Shown: positions 15,612-24,131, counted from the first letter of the stretch. The stretch: DNA of 46,239 nucleotides from SFDP01 sp051653625 (GCA_051653625.1 JBOFWM010000123.1:1-46239), one strand, 5' to 3'. Translations and numbers: made by a program. Notes: generated by a model from the letters alone, not told the origin.

Positions 15612-16502
15612 TTAAGGGGAAAACAAAATGCTTTTCCCCTTTTTTCTATATTCAGCTGGAGAAATCCCATATTCTTTTTTAAAAGCTCTGAAAAAAACGG
15701 AATAATCCTTAAATCCATATAAAATACTTATCTTTTGAATAGAATCTAAATTATTTGATAGAAGTGCTTTGCAACATTCGCTTAATCTGATTTTTAAGAT
15801 ATATTGATGAAGAGAAATTCCGAGACTTTGAGTTGTCAAATGTGAGATATAATATTTGTTTACAAAAAATACTTCGGCAATATGATCAAGAGATAAATCT
15901 TCATCTAAGTGAGAAATTATATAGTTTTTAATTGAAGTAATTAAAGTATCGGATTGCATCAAATTATTTTTATGTTTTTGATTGTAAATGAATCTATTTA
16001 AATATAAGATTAGTGAATTTACAAGTAATATAATTTGTGTATTTCTTCCATATTGGCTACCAATTTGTTCTTCAAGAATTTGAAAAAAAAGAGATTGAAT
16101 ATGGTTAAAGGAAAGAATATCTGTTTGGAAAAGGCATTCTTTGCTTGTTATAACATGTTGAAGTAAATATACGTAGTCAGGAGAAAGATTTGTTAAATGA
16201 TTACAATACTCTTCTGATATCCAAAAAACAAAACGTCTATAAGGGATAGAAAGACTTAAACTTTCTACGTAATGTGGAGTATGTGGTGGAATGATCAAAA
16301 GATCACCGCTATGGATTTTATAAGTATTTTCTTTAATTGTAAATAGAATATCACCTTCTAGAAATAAATAAAATTCATAATAATCATGACTATGAGTGGC
16401 AAGTTTTTCAACTTTACGCTCGTTATAATAATAAAGCTCAAAGTCTTTTGAAATCATATATTGTCTAGGATGAAAGGTTGTTTGTAAAGTTTTTTTATTC
16501 AT
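15612..16502 (-). CDS. AraC-family transcriptional regulator (cupin sensor)
   Basis: The 296-residue protein has an N-terminal cupin-like sensor (about 1-110; H-S-H-D-Y-Y-E, L-L-I-I-P-P-H-T-P-H) and two C-terminal HTH motifs of the AraC/XylS type (about 190-290; L-D-H-I-A-E-V-F-F-V-N-K-Y-Y-I-S-H and K-I-S-I-L-Y-G-F-K-D-Y-S-V-F-F-R-A-F-K-K-E-Y-G-I-S-P). It is divergent from uxuA across 132 bases, so it probably senses a hexuronate or a pathway intermediate and activates uxuAB. The intergenic region holds a TATAAT on the minus strand about 20 bases before its ATG. The ligand is inferred from context only. Confidence 0.88.
   Translation of the reverse strand: MNKKTLQTTFHPRQYMISKDFELYYYNERKVEKLATHSHDYYEFYLFLEGDILFTIKENTYKIHSGDLLIIPPHTPHYVESLSLSIPYRRFVFWISEEYCNHLTNLSPDYVYLLQHVITSKECLFQTDILSFNHIQSLFFQILEEQIGSQYGRNTQIILLVNSLILYLNRFIYNQKHKNNLMQSDTLITSIKNYIISHLDEDLSLDHIAEVFFVNKYYISHLTTQSLGISLHQYILKIRLSECCKALLSNNLDSIQKISILYGFKDYSVFFRAFKKEYGISPAEYRKKGKSILFSP
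15614..15646. terminator. Bidirectional terminator between hydA and araC
   Basis: AAGGGGAAAA (15614-15623) pairs with TTTTCCCCTT (15632-15641), followed by Ts on the plus strand. The hairpin covers the last codons of the convergent AraC gene (15612 is its stop), so it serves both genes. Confidence 0.8.
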
Positions 16503-16634
16503 AACGAAACATTAGCATATTATAGCAATTTTTGCAATATAGAAAACAACTTTGACAATCGAAAAATGTTGAAAAAATAAATACAATATAGATATCAAAT
16601 AAGAATATTGTAATAGTGAAAGGGGTAATAAAAA

Positions 16635-17708
16635 ATGGAAATGACATTAAGATGGTATGGGAGTAAACATGATTCGGTAACGTTAGAACAAATTGCACAG
16701 ATTCCAGGTGTAACAGGAGTAATTACTACGTTATATGATTCCGTTGTAGGAGAAGCTTGGGAAACAAAAGACATTGAAGCTATGATAAAAGAAGTTGAAG
16801 CATCAGGATTAAAAGTAGCAGGAATTGAAAGTGTAAATATTCATGATGCAATAAAGGTTGGTGCACCAGAAAGAGATGCATATATTGCAAATTATATTAC
16901 AACATTAGAGCGATTAGGAGAAGCAGGAATTCGTTTAGTTTGTTATAATTTTATGCCAGTATTTGACTGGACAAGAACAGAACTTGCAAGAAAAAGAAAA
17001 GATGGATCGACAGTATTAGCATACAATCAAGATGCAGTTGATAAGATTAATCCAGAAGAAATGTTTGATTCTATCGGAAGTGATATGAATGGATTTGTAA
17101 TGCCAGGATGGGAACCAGAACGTATGGCAAAAGTAAAAGACTTATTTAAAATGTATGAAAGTGTTGATGATGAGAAATTGTTTGAAAATTTAAAATATTT
17201 CTTAGAAAAAATTATGCCAGTCTGTGATAAATATGATATCAACATGGCAATTCATCCAGATGATCCTGCATGGAGCGTATTTGGGTTACCAAGAATTATT
17301 ATCAATAAAGAAAATATTTTAAGAATGGTGAAAATGGTAGATAATCCACATAATGGAGTAACATTCTGTTCAGGTTCTTATGGAACAAATCTAGAAAATG
17401 ATTTACCAGATATGATTCGTTCTTTAGAAGGAAGAATTCACTTTGCACATGTTAGAAATTTAAAATTCAATACTCCAACTGATTTTGAAGAAGCTTCTCA
17501 CTTATCTGCAGATGGAAATTTTGATATGTTCGAAATTATGAAAGCATTGTACGATATTAAATTTACTGGACCAATTAGACCAGATCATGGAAGAATGATT
17601 TGGGGAGAAGTTGCAATGCCAGGATATGGACTTTATGATAGAGCGCTTGGAGCGACTTACTTAAATGGTTTATGGGAAGCAATTGATAAATCACAAACAC
17701 GTAAATAA
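16635..17708 (+). CDS. uxuA: Mannonate dehydratase
   Basis: UxuA removes water from D-mannonate to give 2-keto-3-deoxygluconate. The 357-residue protein matches the shorter Gram-positive UxuA form. It starts M-E-M-T-L-R-W-Y-G and has the conserved C-Y-N-F-M-P-V-F-D-W-T-R-T, A-I-H-P-D-D-P (metal ligand His), T-F-C-S-G-S-Y-G, F-A-H-V-R-N and R-P-D-H-G-R-M motifs that hold the Mn/Fe site. AGGGG precedes ATG 16635. It is followed 13 bases later by uxuB, forming an operon that is divergent from the AraC regulator. Confidence 0.96.
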   Translation: MEMTLRWYGSKHDSVTLEQIAQIPGVTGVITTLYDSVVGEAWETKDIEAMIKEVEASGLKVAGIESVNIHDAIKVGAPERDAYIANYITTLERLGEAGIRLVCYNFMPVFDWTRTELARKRKDGSTVLAYNQDAVDKINPEEMFDSIGSDMNGFVMPGWEPERMAKVKDLFKMYESVDDEKLFENLKYFLEKIMPVCDKYDINMAIHPDDPAWSVFGLPRIIINKENILRMVKMVDNPHNGVTFCSGSYGTNLENDLPDMIRSLEGRIHFAHVRNLKFNTPTDFEEASHLSADGNFDMFEIMKALYDIKFTGPIRPDHGRMIWGEVAMPGYGLYDRALGATYLNGLWEAIDKSQTRK

Positions 17709-17721
17709 GGGAGGTGGTATT

Positions 17722-19329
17722 TTGAAATTAACAAAACAATGTTTAGTAGAAAAAGAGATATGGACAGGCTTAGGATATCAATTGCCTACATACAATAGAG
17801 AAGAAGTTGCAAGAAAAACAATAGAGAATCCTTATTGGATACATTTTGGAGCAGGAAATATTTTTCGTGCATTTCAAGCAAGGGTTGTAGAAGAATTATT
17901 AAATCAAGAAATATTAGATAGAGGTATTGTTGTTGCAGAAGGATTTGATTATGATATTATTGAAAAAATAAATGCTCCTCATGATGATCTTGGAATCGTT
18001 GTAACATTGAAAGCAGATGGTACAATGGATAAACAAATAGTAGGAAGTGTTGTTGCATCTTACGCTTTGGATAGCGAAAGAGAAGAATTTGATATTCTAA
18101 AAAATATGTTTCGTAATCCATCACTTCAAATGGCAACATTTACAATTACAGAAAAAGGATACAGCTTAGTTGATGGTAAGGGAGAGTTTATTCCAAGTGT
18201 AAAAGTGGATATGGAAAATGGTCCTAAAAAACCAGAGAGTTATATGGGGAAAGTAGTTTCACTTCTTTATGAAAGATTTCTTGCAGGAGAAAAAGGAATT
18301 GCTATGGTTAGTATGGATAATTGCTCGCATAATGGAGATAAATTATCTGCTGCAATTAGTGAGATTGCAAAAAAATGGCAAGAAAATCAATTAGTAGAAG
18401 GTGATTTTGTAGGGTATGTTACAAATAAAAATAAGGTTTCTTTCCCATGGACTATGATTGATAAAATAACACCTAGACCAGATGTTTTAGTGGAAGAAGT
18501 ATTAGCAAAAGATTTTGGGGATGAATTAAAGCCAATTATTACAGGAAAAAATACATACGTTGCACCATTTGTAAATGCAGAAGAATGTGAATATTTAGTA
18601 ATTGAAGATGATTTCCCAAATGGAAGAGAAGCTCTTGAAAAAGGTGGATTTATTTTTGCTCAAAGAGAGACGGTAGATAAAGTAGAGAAAATGAAAGTTT
18701 GTACATGTCTAAATCCTTTGCACACTGCGCTTGCAGTATTTGGATGTTTATTAGGATACGATTTGATTTCAGAAGAAATGAAAAATCCATCACTAAAACA
18801 CATGGTAGAACAAATTGGATACAAAGAAGGGCTTCCTGTAGTTGTACATCCAGGAATTATGGAACCAAAGAATTTTATTGATGATGTAGTAGAAAAAAGA
18901 TTGCCAAATCCATTTATGCCAGATTCACCATGGAGAATTGCAACAGATACATCGCAAAAATTAGCCATTCGTTTTGGAGAGACAATCAAGGCATATCATG
19001 AATCAGAACAATTGAATACAACAGATTTAACATATATTCCACTTGTTTTTGCGGGATGGTTACGATATCTTATGGGGATAAATGATCAAGGCGTTGTGTT
19101 TGAATTAAGTGCAGATCCATTACTTGAAACACTTTGTCCAATTATGAAGAATGTAACATTTGGAGACAATACAAAGACTGAGGAAATAAAAGAAATAATA
19201 TCAAATGATACTGTTTTCGGTGTAGACTTGTATGAAGTTGGACTTGGTGAAAAAGTTGAAGAATATTTTAAAAAGATGAATGAAGGTCCAGGAAAAATAA
19301 AAGAAGTATTAGAACAAATAATGCTATAA
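17722..19329 (+). CDS. uxuB: Fructuronate reductase (mannitol dehydrogenase family)
   Basis: UxuB reduces D-fructuronate to D-mannonate with NADH. I placed the start at TTG 17722, because GGGAGGTGG lies five bases upstream; the in-frame ATG at 17665 is inside uxuA and has no site. That gives 535 residues, in the family's usual range. Motifs include W-I-H-F-G-A-G-N-I-F-R-A-F-Q-A (NAD site), the K-x5-N-x2-H-type catalytic segment in C-L-N-P-L-H-T-A-L-A, and D-K-I-T-P-R-P. It is in one operon with uxuA and ends at a strong terminator. Confidence 0.94.
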   Translation: MKLTKQCLVEKEIWTGLGYQLPTYNREEVARKTIENPYWIHFGAGNIFRAFQARVVEELLNQEILDRGIVVAEGFDYDIIEKINAPHDDLGIVVTLKADGTMDKQIVGSVVASYALDSEREEFDILKNMFRNPSLQMATFTITEKGYSLVDGKGEFIPSVKVDMENGPKKPESYMGKVVSLLYERFLAGEKGIAMVSMDNCSHNGDKLSAAISEIAKKWQENQLVEGDFVGYVTNKNKVSFPWTMIDKITPRPDVLVEEVLAKDFGDELKPIITGKNTYVAPFVNAEECEYLVIEDDFPNGREALEKGGFIFAQRETVDKVEKMKVCTCLNPLHTALAVFGCLLGYDLISEEMKNPSLKHMVEQIGYKEGLPVVVHPGIMEPKNFIDDVVEKRLPNPFMPDSPWRIATDTSQKLAIRFGETIKAYHESEQLNTTDLTYIPLVFAGWLRYLMGINDQGVVFELSADPLLETLCPIMKNVTFGDNTKTEEIKEIISNDTVFGVDLYEVGLGEKVEEYFKKMNEGPGKIKEVLEQIML

Positions 19330-19332
19330 TAT

Positions 19333-19382
19333 AAAACCCAATACTACAATTTTGAAATAAAAAGTAGTATTGGGTTTTATTA
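19333..19382. terminator. Bidirectional terminator between uxuB and uxaC
   Basis: A perfect 15-bp stem, AAAACCCAATACTAC (19333-19347) with its complement at 19364-19378, has T-rich and A-rich ends. It stops the convergent uxuAB and uxaC transcripts. Confidence 0.88.
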
Positions 19383-19389
19383 TTATAAT

Positions 19390-20796
19390 TTATAATGGAA
19401 GTTTGAAATATTTTATAGCATTTTGATAAGAAATACCAGTAACAAGTTCTTCTAATAAGTGCTCATCATTTGGATACTCGCCATTTTCAACAAGTTCACC
19501 AATAAAATTGCAAAGAATGCGTCTAAAATATTCGTGTCTTGTATATGATAAAAAGCTTCTAGAATCAGTTAGCATTCCAACAAAACCAGATAAATTACCC
19601 AAGTTTGCTAGTGAAATCAACTGATCTTGCATTCCTTGTTTATGATCATTAAACCACCATGCAGACCCATGTTGTATTTTAGAAACAGTGCTAGAATCTT
19701 GAAAACAACCGAGTATTGTTCCAATTACAGCATTATCTATCGGATTTAAACTATATAAAATAGTTCTAGGTAGAGAAGAACGATTGTTTAATGCATTCAA
19801 AAAATTAGCAAGTTGATCGGATGGAGCATAATTACTAATACAGTCGTATCCAGTATCAGGACCTTGTGTTTCAAAGCGAGAGGTATTGTTATCTCTTTTA
19901 ACACCATAGTGAAGCTGCATAGTCCAATCATTTTTTGCATATAACTCACCAACAAACATCATAAAAGCAGTTTTATATTTATAAATTTCAAGTTTGCTTA
20001 ATGGTTCGTAGCGAAGTCGTTTGTTGAAGATTGCATTTATTTCCTCATCACTATATTCTTCGTACATAACAAAGTCTAAACCATGATCAGAAATAAGGCA
20101 TCCATTTTCTTTAAAGTGTGTAACGCGTTCTGTAATTGCTTCTTTTAATTTAGAAAAGCTAGTAATTGTAACAGAACTTGCCGTAGATAATTTCTCCAAG
20201 TATTCTAAGTAATCTGTCTTTTCTAGATTCATAGCTTTATCAGGTCGAAACGTTGGAAGTACATGTACATCAAAACTAGAATCCATAGCAATAGCTTTAT
20301 GATGCATAAGAGAATCAATTGGATCGTCAGTTGTACAAATAAGGGTTACGTTTGAATTTTTAATAATGGAGCGAGCGCTTGTTGTCTCTTGTCTTAGAAT
20401 GTCATTACATAGATTCCATACTTCTTCTGCATTTTTTTCATGTAGATATCCGTGAAAGTTGAAATAACGTTGCAATTCAAGATGACTCCAATGATAGAGT
20501 GGATTACCAATTGCTTTTCCGAGTACTTTAGCCCACATTAAAAATTTTTCTTTGTCACTGGCATCACCAGTGATGTAATGTTCATCAACTCCACAGGAAC
20601 GCATATATCGCCACTTATAATGATCTCCTCCGAGCCAAATTTGTGTAATATTATCAAAATGTCTGTCATTAGCAATTTCTTCTGGATTGATATGACAGTG
20701 ATAATCTAAAACTGGAGTCTTTGAAGCGTACATATGAAATAAATGTTTTGCAACTTCATTAGATAGTAAAAAATCTTTGTCCATAAATTGTTTCAT
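19390..20796 (-). CDS. uxaC: Glucuronate (uronate) isomerase
   Basis: UxaC converts D-glucuronate to D-fructuronate (and D-galacturonate to D-tagaturonate), the first step before UxuB and UxuA. The 468-residue protein is full length and has V-L-D-Y-H-C-H-I-N-P near residues 29-38 (metal His pair), I-W-L-G-G-D-H-Y-K-W-R, C-T-T-D-D-P-I-D-S-L, Q-L-H-Y-G-V-K-R-D-N-N and G-M-L-T-D-S-R-S-F-L-S-Y-x-R-H-E-Y-F-R-R. It is transcribed alone, opposite to uxuAB, from a promoter framed by two cre-like sites. Confidence 0.96.
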   Translation of the reverse strand: MKQFMDKDFLLSNEVAKHLFHMYASKTPVLDYHCHINPEEIANDRHFDNITQIWLGGDHYKWRYMRSCGVDEHYITGDASDKEKFLMWAKVLGKAIGNPLYHWSHLELQRYFNFHGYLHEKNAEEVWNLCNDILRQETTSARSIIKNSNVTLICTTDDPIDSLMHHKAIAMDSSFDVHVLPTFRPDKAMNLEKTDYLEYLEKLSTASSVTITSFSKLKEAITERVTHFKENGCLISDHGLDFVMYEEYSDEEINAIFNKRLRYEPLSKLEIYKYKTAFMMFVGELYAKNDWTMQLHYGVKRDNNTSRFETQGPDTGYDCISNYAPSDQLANFLNALNNRSSLPRTILYSLNPIDNAVIGTILGCFQDSSTVSKIQHGSAWWFNDHKQGMQDQLISLANLGNLSGFVGMLTDSRSFLSYTRHEYFRRILCNFIGELVENGEYPNDEHLLEELVTGISYQNAIKYFKLPL

Positions 20797-20819
20797 AAAA
20801 ATATCCTTTCTTTAGATGA

Positions 20820-20833
20820 TGAAAATGCTTACA
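20820..20833. promoter_or_regulatory. cre-like site just downstream of the uxaC promoter
   Basis: TGAAAATGCTTACA matches the CcpA consensus TGWAARCGYTWWCA at 13 of 14 positions. It lies between the -10 and the uxaC start codon on the minus strand, a roadblock position for catabolite repression. Confidence 0.6.
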
Positions 20834-20848
20834 TTAATTAATGAAATA

Positions 20849-20877
20849 ATTATAATATATAGAAATTGAAAAAACAA
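20849..20877 (-). promoter_or_regulatory. uxaC promoter
   Basis: On the minus strand, TTGTTT (20872-20877) and TATAAT (20849-20854) are 17 bases apart, about 50 bases before the uxaC ATG. Confidence 0.6.
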
Positions 20878-20926
20878 GAATGAAAACTAAAATATCTAGA
20901 AGAAAATAATGATTTTAAAACAAAAA

Positions 20927-20940
20927 TGTAAGTGCTTTCA
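20927..20940. promoter_or_regulatory. Second cre-like site upstream of the uxaC promoter
   Basis: TGTAAGTGCTTTCA also matches the CcpA consensus at 13 of 14 positions, with the same C-to-T change as the first copy. It lies about 50 bases upstream of the -35. It could equally act on the SDR transcript ending nearby, but its pairing with the first site favours uxaC. Confidence 0.5.
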
Positions 20941-20952
20941 TGATAAAATTGA

Positions 20953-20983
20953 GTAAAAAAATGGATTAACCTAGGTTAATCCA
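20953..20983 (-). terminator. Terminator overlapping the SDR stop codon
   Basis: The palindrome GGATTAACCTAGGTTAATCC (20963-20982) contains the SDR stop codon in its centre and is followed on the minus strand by a run of Ts. The hairpin ends the SDR transcript inside its own last codons. Confidence 0.7.
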
Positions 20984-21690
20984 CCGTCTAACGTAATAAT
21001 TTGCCCAGTTAAATAAGAAGGAGCGTTTAATATAGAAGAAACTAATGTTGCAACATCAGATGGAGTTCCCATTTTGTTTGCAGGAATTTCTTCTATTAAA
21101 TGCTCCTTTTCTTCGATTGTAAAGCAAGCATTCATATCGGTATCAATAACACCGCAAGCGATAGCGTTTACGGAAATATTGCTTGGTGCCAATTCTTTTG
21201 CCAGTGCTTTGGTAAAGGAGTTCATACCACCTTTTGCTGTCGAATACGCAACTTCCATGGAAGCTCCAATATTTCCCCAAATAGAGGAAATATTTATGAT
21301 ATTTCCTTTTTTATGTTGGAGCATAAGTGGAATTGCATATTTAGAAGTATAAAAACAACTATTAAGATTTGTTTTAATGATATGATCCCATTCTGTAGGG
21401 TTTAATTCATGAAGAAGTCCAATATGTGAAATTCCTGCGTTATTTATTAAAACATCAAGATGTTTTATAGAATCAAATAAAGCAAAAACTTGATTATGAT
21501 TTGACATATCACATTTAAAAATAGAACATTTAATAAAATATGTAGATTCCAACTCTTCTTGTAGCGCAGTTAATAAATCAAATGAATGTATGCAAGTTAA
21601 AAATAAATCATATTTTTGCTTTGCAAGTTCTCTTGCAATTTCTTTTCCAATGCCTCTTGAAGCACCTGTAATTAATGCGGTAGGATTCAT
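20971..21690 (-). CDS. Short-chain dehydrogenase/reductase (FabG-like)
   Basis: The protein of about 239 residues has the classical SDR signature: T-G-A-S-R-G-I-G (NAD(P) site), N-N-A-G, the catalytic Ser in I-N-I-S-S-I-W-G and Y-S-T-A-K (Tyr/Lys), ending L-T-G-Q-I-I-T-L-D-G-G-L-T. I prefer ATG 21690 because TGGAG lies six bases before it; ATG 21702 forms part of that ribosome site. FabG-like SDRs act on 3-oxoacyl-ACP or on sugars and other alcohols. There are no fatty-acid genes next to it and it is separately transcribed from uxaC, so the substrate is not clear. A role in uronate metabolism (KduD-like) is possible but unproved. Confidence 0.85.
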   Translation of the reverse strand: MNPTALITGASRGIGKEIARELAKQKYDLFLTCIHSFDLLTALQEELESTYFIKCSIFKCDMSNHNQVFALFDSIKHLDVLINNAGISHIGLLHELNPTEWDHIIKTNLNSCFYTSKYAIPLMLQHKKGNIINISSIWGNIGASMEVAYSTAKGGMNSFTKALAKELAPSNISVNAIACGVIDTDMNACFTIEEKEHLIEEIPANKMGTPSDVATLVSSILNAPSYLTGQIITLDGGLT

Positions 21691-21787
21691 TCTTTTCTCC
21701 ATTTCTTTTTATTTTATTAAAACAAGTTATGAGAGTTCGGTCAAGTAAAATAGAAAATAAAAAATTGAAAACAAAAAAGAGAGAATA

Positions 21788-21861
21788 TTGACATATTTTT
21801 TATAACATGGTATATTTGACAAGATGTAACAAATCTGTAACAAATCGTAACAAAATGTTAA
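21788..21861 (+). promoter_or_regulatory. Promoter and WalR-like box of the NlpC/P60 gene
   Basis: TTGACA (21788-21793) and TATATT (21811-21816) are 17 bases apart, a strong promoter. Immediately downstream, TGTAAC-N5-TGTAAC (21825-21830 and 21836-21841) fits the WalR (YycF) consensus TGTWAH-N5-TGTWAH exactly. Further half-site-like hexamers follow, CGTAAC at 21846 and TGTTAA at 21856. WalRK controls wall hydrolases in Firmicutes, which fits the gene downstream. The box position after the -10 suggests repression, or activation from a further promoter. Confidence 0.6.
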
Positions 21862-21925
21862 AAAAGCTTTGAATATCAAAGTAAATATGTTTTGAAAATA
21901 ATAAATAATTAGAAATGGAGAATTT

Positions 21926-23137
21926 ATGATAAACAAAAAAATTAGAACTGCTTATGTTGGTGCAGCAATTTTTAGTTGTATCGTATTAAATAGTGTAACA
22001 GTAAATGCTGCTAATATTAATACGATACTTCCGGCAGCAGGAATAGGGTTAGAAATGTCAGAAGGCAATTCTTTAAAAAATTTAAAAGAGGAAGTTTTAT
22101 TAGCTTCAGGCGTTACTCCGATTTTAGATATTCAAGTAGTAGAACCAGTTGTGATTGAGCCAAAAGCAGTAGAGCAAATGTCAGAGGAAGAAAAAGAATT
22201 TTCAAATCTTGTTATTGCTAGAGTAAATAATTATGTGAATGTAAGAGCGCTTCCTAGTGAAGAATCAGAAATTGTTGGAAAGCTATATGATAAATCAGTA
22301 GGAGTTTTTATTGAAGAAGAAAATGGTTGGTATAAAATCACATCTGGAAACTGTACTGGATACGTAAAAGCAGAATATTGTGTAACAGGTACAGAGGCAA
22401 TCTCTCTCGCAAAAGAAATTGGAACAAGAGTAGCGACAGTAGCAACTACTACATTAAAAGTTCGTGAAGAACCAGGACTTGAAACTGTAGTATTAGGATT
22501 AGTTCCAATAGAAGAAGAGTTAATTGTTACAGAAGAGGTTGAAGGATGGGTTAAAGTAGATATTGAAGAAGGATATGGGTATGTGTCTACTGATTTCGTA
22601 ACGTTAAGAACTGATTTTGTTCAAGCAGAATCAAAAGAAGAAGAAGAAGCAAGATTGAGAAAAGAAGAAGAAGCAAGACAAAAAGCAGTTGCAGCAGCAA
22701 ATGCAGCAGCGGCTCAAAAGAGTACATCAAATTCACAATCAAGTCAATCAACACAACAAGCAACTGCACCCGCTGTAACAAGCTCGGGAAGTGGTCAAGG
22801 AAAATCGGTAGCAGATTATGCATTACAGTTTCTTGGAAATCCTTATGTTTATGGAGGAACTAGTTTAACAAATGGTGCAGATTGTTCTGGATTTGTAATG
22901 AGTGTCTATTCAAACTTTGGAGTTTCTTTACCAAGAACATCTTCCTCACAAAGAAGTTCTGGTTCTGATGTAGGTGGAATAGAAAATGCACAAGCAGGAG
23001 ATATTGTATGTTATTCTGGACATGTGGGTATTTATATTGGAAATGGTCAAATTGTTCATGCAAGTACTGCAAAAACTGGCATAATTGTATCAAATGCAAA
23101 TTACAGATCTATATTATCTGTACGAAGAATTTTTTAA
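21926..23137 (+). CDS. Secreted SH3b-NlpC/P60 peptidoglycan endopeptidase
   Basis: The 403-residue protein has an N-terminal signal peptide (M-I-N-K-K-I-R-T then a hydrophobic core, likely cleaved after V-N-A-A). Two bacterial SH3 domains follow (about 92-145 with N-Y-V-N-V-R-A-L-P-S and 165-222 with T-L-K-V-R-E-E-P-G), then an Ala/Glu/Lys-rich helical linker and a Ser/Gln/Thr stretch. The C-terminal NlpC/P60 domain (about 290-403) contains catalytic D-C-S-G-F, G-H-V-G-I-Y-I-G and I-V-H-A-S. It should cleave cell-wall peptides outside the cell during growth or division. ATGGAG precedes ATG 21926. It is monocistronic, with a strong promoter carrying a WalR-like box and a good terminator. Confidence 0.93.
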   Translation: MINKKIRTAYVGAAIFSCIVLNSVTVNAANINTILPAAGIGLEMSEGNSLKNLKEEVLLASGVTPILDIQVVEPVVIEPKAVEQMSEEEKEFSNLVIARVNNYVNVRALPSEESEIVGKLYDKSVGVFIEEENGWYKITSGNCTGYVKAEYCVTGTEAISLAKEIGTRVATVATTTLKVREEPGLETVVLGLVPIEEELIVTEEVEGWVKVDIEEGYGYVSTDFVTLRTDFVQAESKEEEEARLRKEEEARQKAVAAANAAAAQKSTSNSQSSQSTQQATAPAVTSSGSGQGKSVADYALQFLGNPYVYGGTSLTNGADCSGFVMSVYSNFGVSLPRTSSSQRSSGSDVGGIENAQAGDIVCYSGHVGIYIGNGQIVHASTAKTGIIVSNANYRSILSVRRIF

Positions 23138-23139
23138 TA

Positions 23140-23176
23140 AAAAGTCGCAACCTATAATTGAGGTTGCGGCTTTTTT
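23140..23176 (+). terminator. Terminator of the NlpC/P60 gene
   Basis: AAAAGTCGCAACCT (23140-23153) pairs with AGGTTGCGGCTTTT (23161-23174), with one wobble, followed by Ts. Confidence 0.85.
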
Positions 23177-23226
23177 ACAATTTTAAATTACTTTATTGTC
23201 AGAAATTATTTTGTTTTAAAATTGTA

Positions 23227-23254
23227 TTGACAAACTTGAAGATATACATAATAC
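23227..23254 (+). promoter_or_regulatory. Possible promoter far upstream of hpf
   Basis: TTGACA (23227-23232) and TAATAC (23249-23254) are 16 bases apart. If used for hpf it would give a leader of more than 300 bases that spans the DnaA-box-like cluster. Confidence 0.35.
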
Positions 23255-23302
23255 ATAAAAGTATCGAAAAATGTAAAAAAAATATGTGGTTACACAAAAA
23301 AG

Positions 23303-23373
23303 TTATACACATTTAAAAAGTGCATATTTATGGTATTTTGTAGTTATGCACCGAGTTTTCCACAATATCCACA
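23303..23373 (+). promoter_or_regulatory. Cluster of four DnaA-box-like 9-mers
   Basis: In the 440-base gap before hpf, four 9-mers on the same strand resemble the DnaA box TTWTNCACA: TTATACACA (23303-23311, exact), TTATGCACC (23344-23352, one mismatch), TTTTCCACA (23356-23364, exact) and ATATCCACA (23365-23373, one mismatch). The last three are nearly contiguous. No dnaA or dnaN gene is in the window, so this may be a DnaA-titrating or regulatory site rather than an origin. The rest of the gap is very AT-rich with nothing else I can name. Confidence 0.4.
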
Positions 23374-23598
23374 AATCATTAAACCATATATTTTGTAGAA
23401 TTAAGATATAATAGAAAACGTTTGTTTTGTAATTATTATATAAAAAGGTAAAAATTGATGAAAATAAAAATAAAATGAAAATAAATAACATTTGGAATAG
23501 ATTTTAAAAAATGTCAGAAAATTCATAAGATAGTGGACAAATATTTTGCAAAATGGTAAAATAAGGATACTAAATAAGTGATGGAAGGGATGATGAAT

Positions 23599-24126
23599 AT
23601 GAAATTTACAATTATAGGCAAAAATATTGAGGTGACACCGGGGCTACGTACAGCAGTTGAGGAAAAAATTGGGAAATTAGAAAAATATTTTTCGCCAGAG
23701 ACAGAAGCCCACGTAACACTAAGTGTTGAAAAAGAAAGACAAAAAATAGAAGTAACAATACCAGTGAAAGGAAACATTATTCGTTCAGAACAAATCAGCA
23801 ATGATATGTATGTATCAATTGATTTAGTTGAAGAAATAATTGAAAGACAATTAAAAAAATATAAAAATAAAATTATTTCACACAATAAAGGTGCAAGTAG
23901 CTTTAAAAAAGAATTTATTGAAAACGATTATATGGAAGAAGAAGATGTAAAGATTTTAAGAAGTAAAAAATTTGATATTAAACCAATGTATCCAGAAGAT
24001 GCATGTGTTCAAATGGAATTATTAGGCCATAACTTTTTTGTATTTTTTAATGCAGAATCAGATGAAGTGAATGTTGTTTATAAAAGAAAAGGAAATACTT
24101 ATGGTTTGATTGAACCAGAGTTATAA
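23599..24126 (+). CDS. hpf: Long-form ribosome hibernation promoting factor
   Basis: Long HPF binds the 30S decoding region and dimerises 70S ribosomes into inactive 100S particles in stationary phase. The product of about 175 residues has the N-terminal S30AE/RaiA domain (M-K-F-T-I-I-G-K-N-I-E-V-T-P, then the basic helix segments) and the C-terminal dimerisation domain (K-K-F-D-I-K-P-M-Y-P-E-D-A-C-V-Q-M-E-L-L-G-H-N-F-F-V-F). Several starts are in frame (GTG 23578, ATG 23581, 23590, 23593, 23599). I chose 23599 because it fits the family N-terminus and lies nine bases after GGAAGGG. In many Firmicutes hpf sits just before secA; here the two are 17 kb apart. Confidence 0.93.
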   Translation: MKFTIIGKNIEVTPGLRTAVEEKIGKLEKYFSPETEAHVTLSVEKERQKIEVTIPVKGNIIRSEQISNDMYVSIDLVEEIIERQLKKYKNKIISHNKGASSFKKEFIENDYMEEEDVKILRSKKFDIKPMYPEDACVQMELLGHNFFVFFNAESDEVNVVYKRKGNTYGLIEPEL

Positions 24127-24131
24127 AAAAT

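Noticed and set aside
23174..23590. Riboswitch or structured RNA leader before hpf
   Set aside because: The gap is long, but I could not see conserved riboswitch elements or strong stems; only the DnaA-box-like words stand out.
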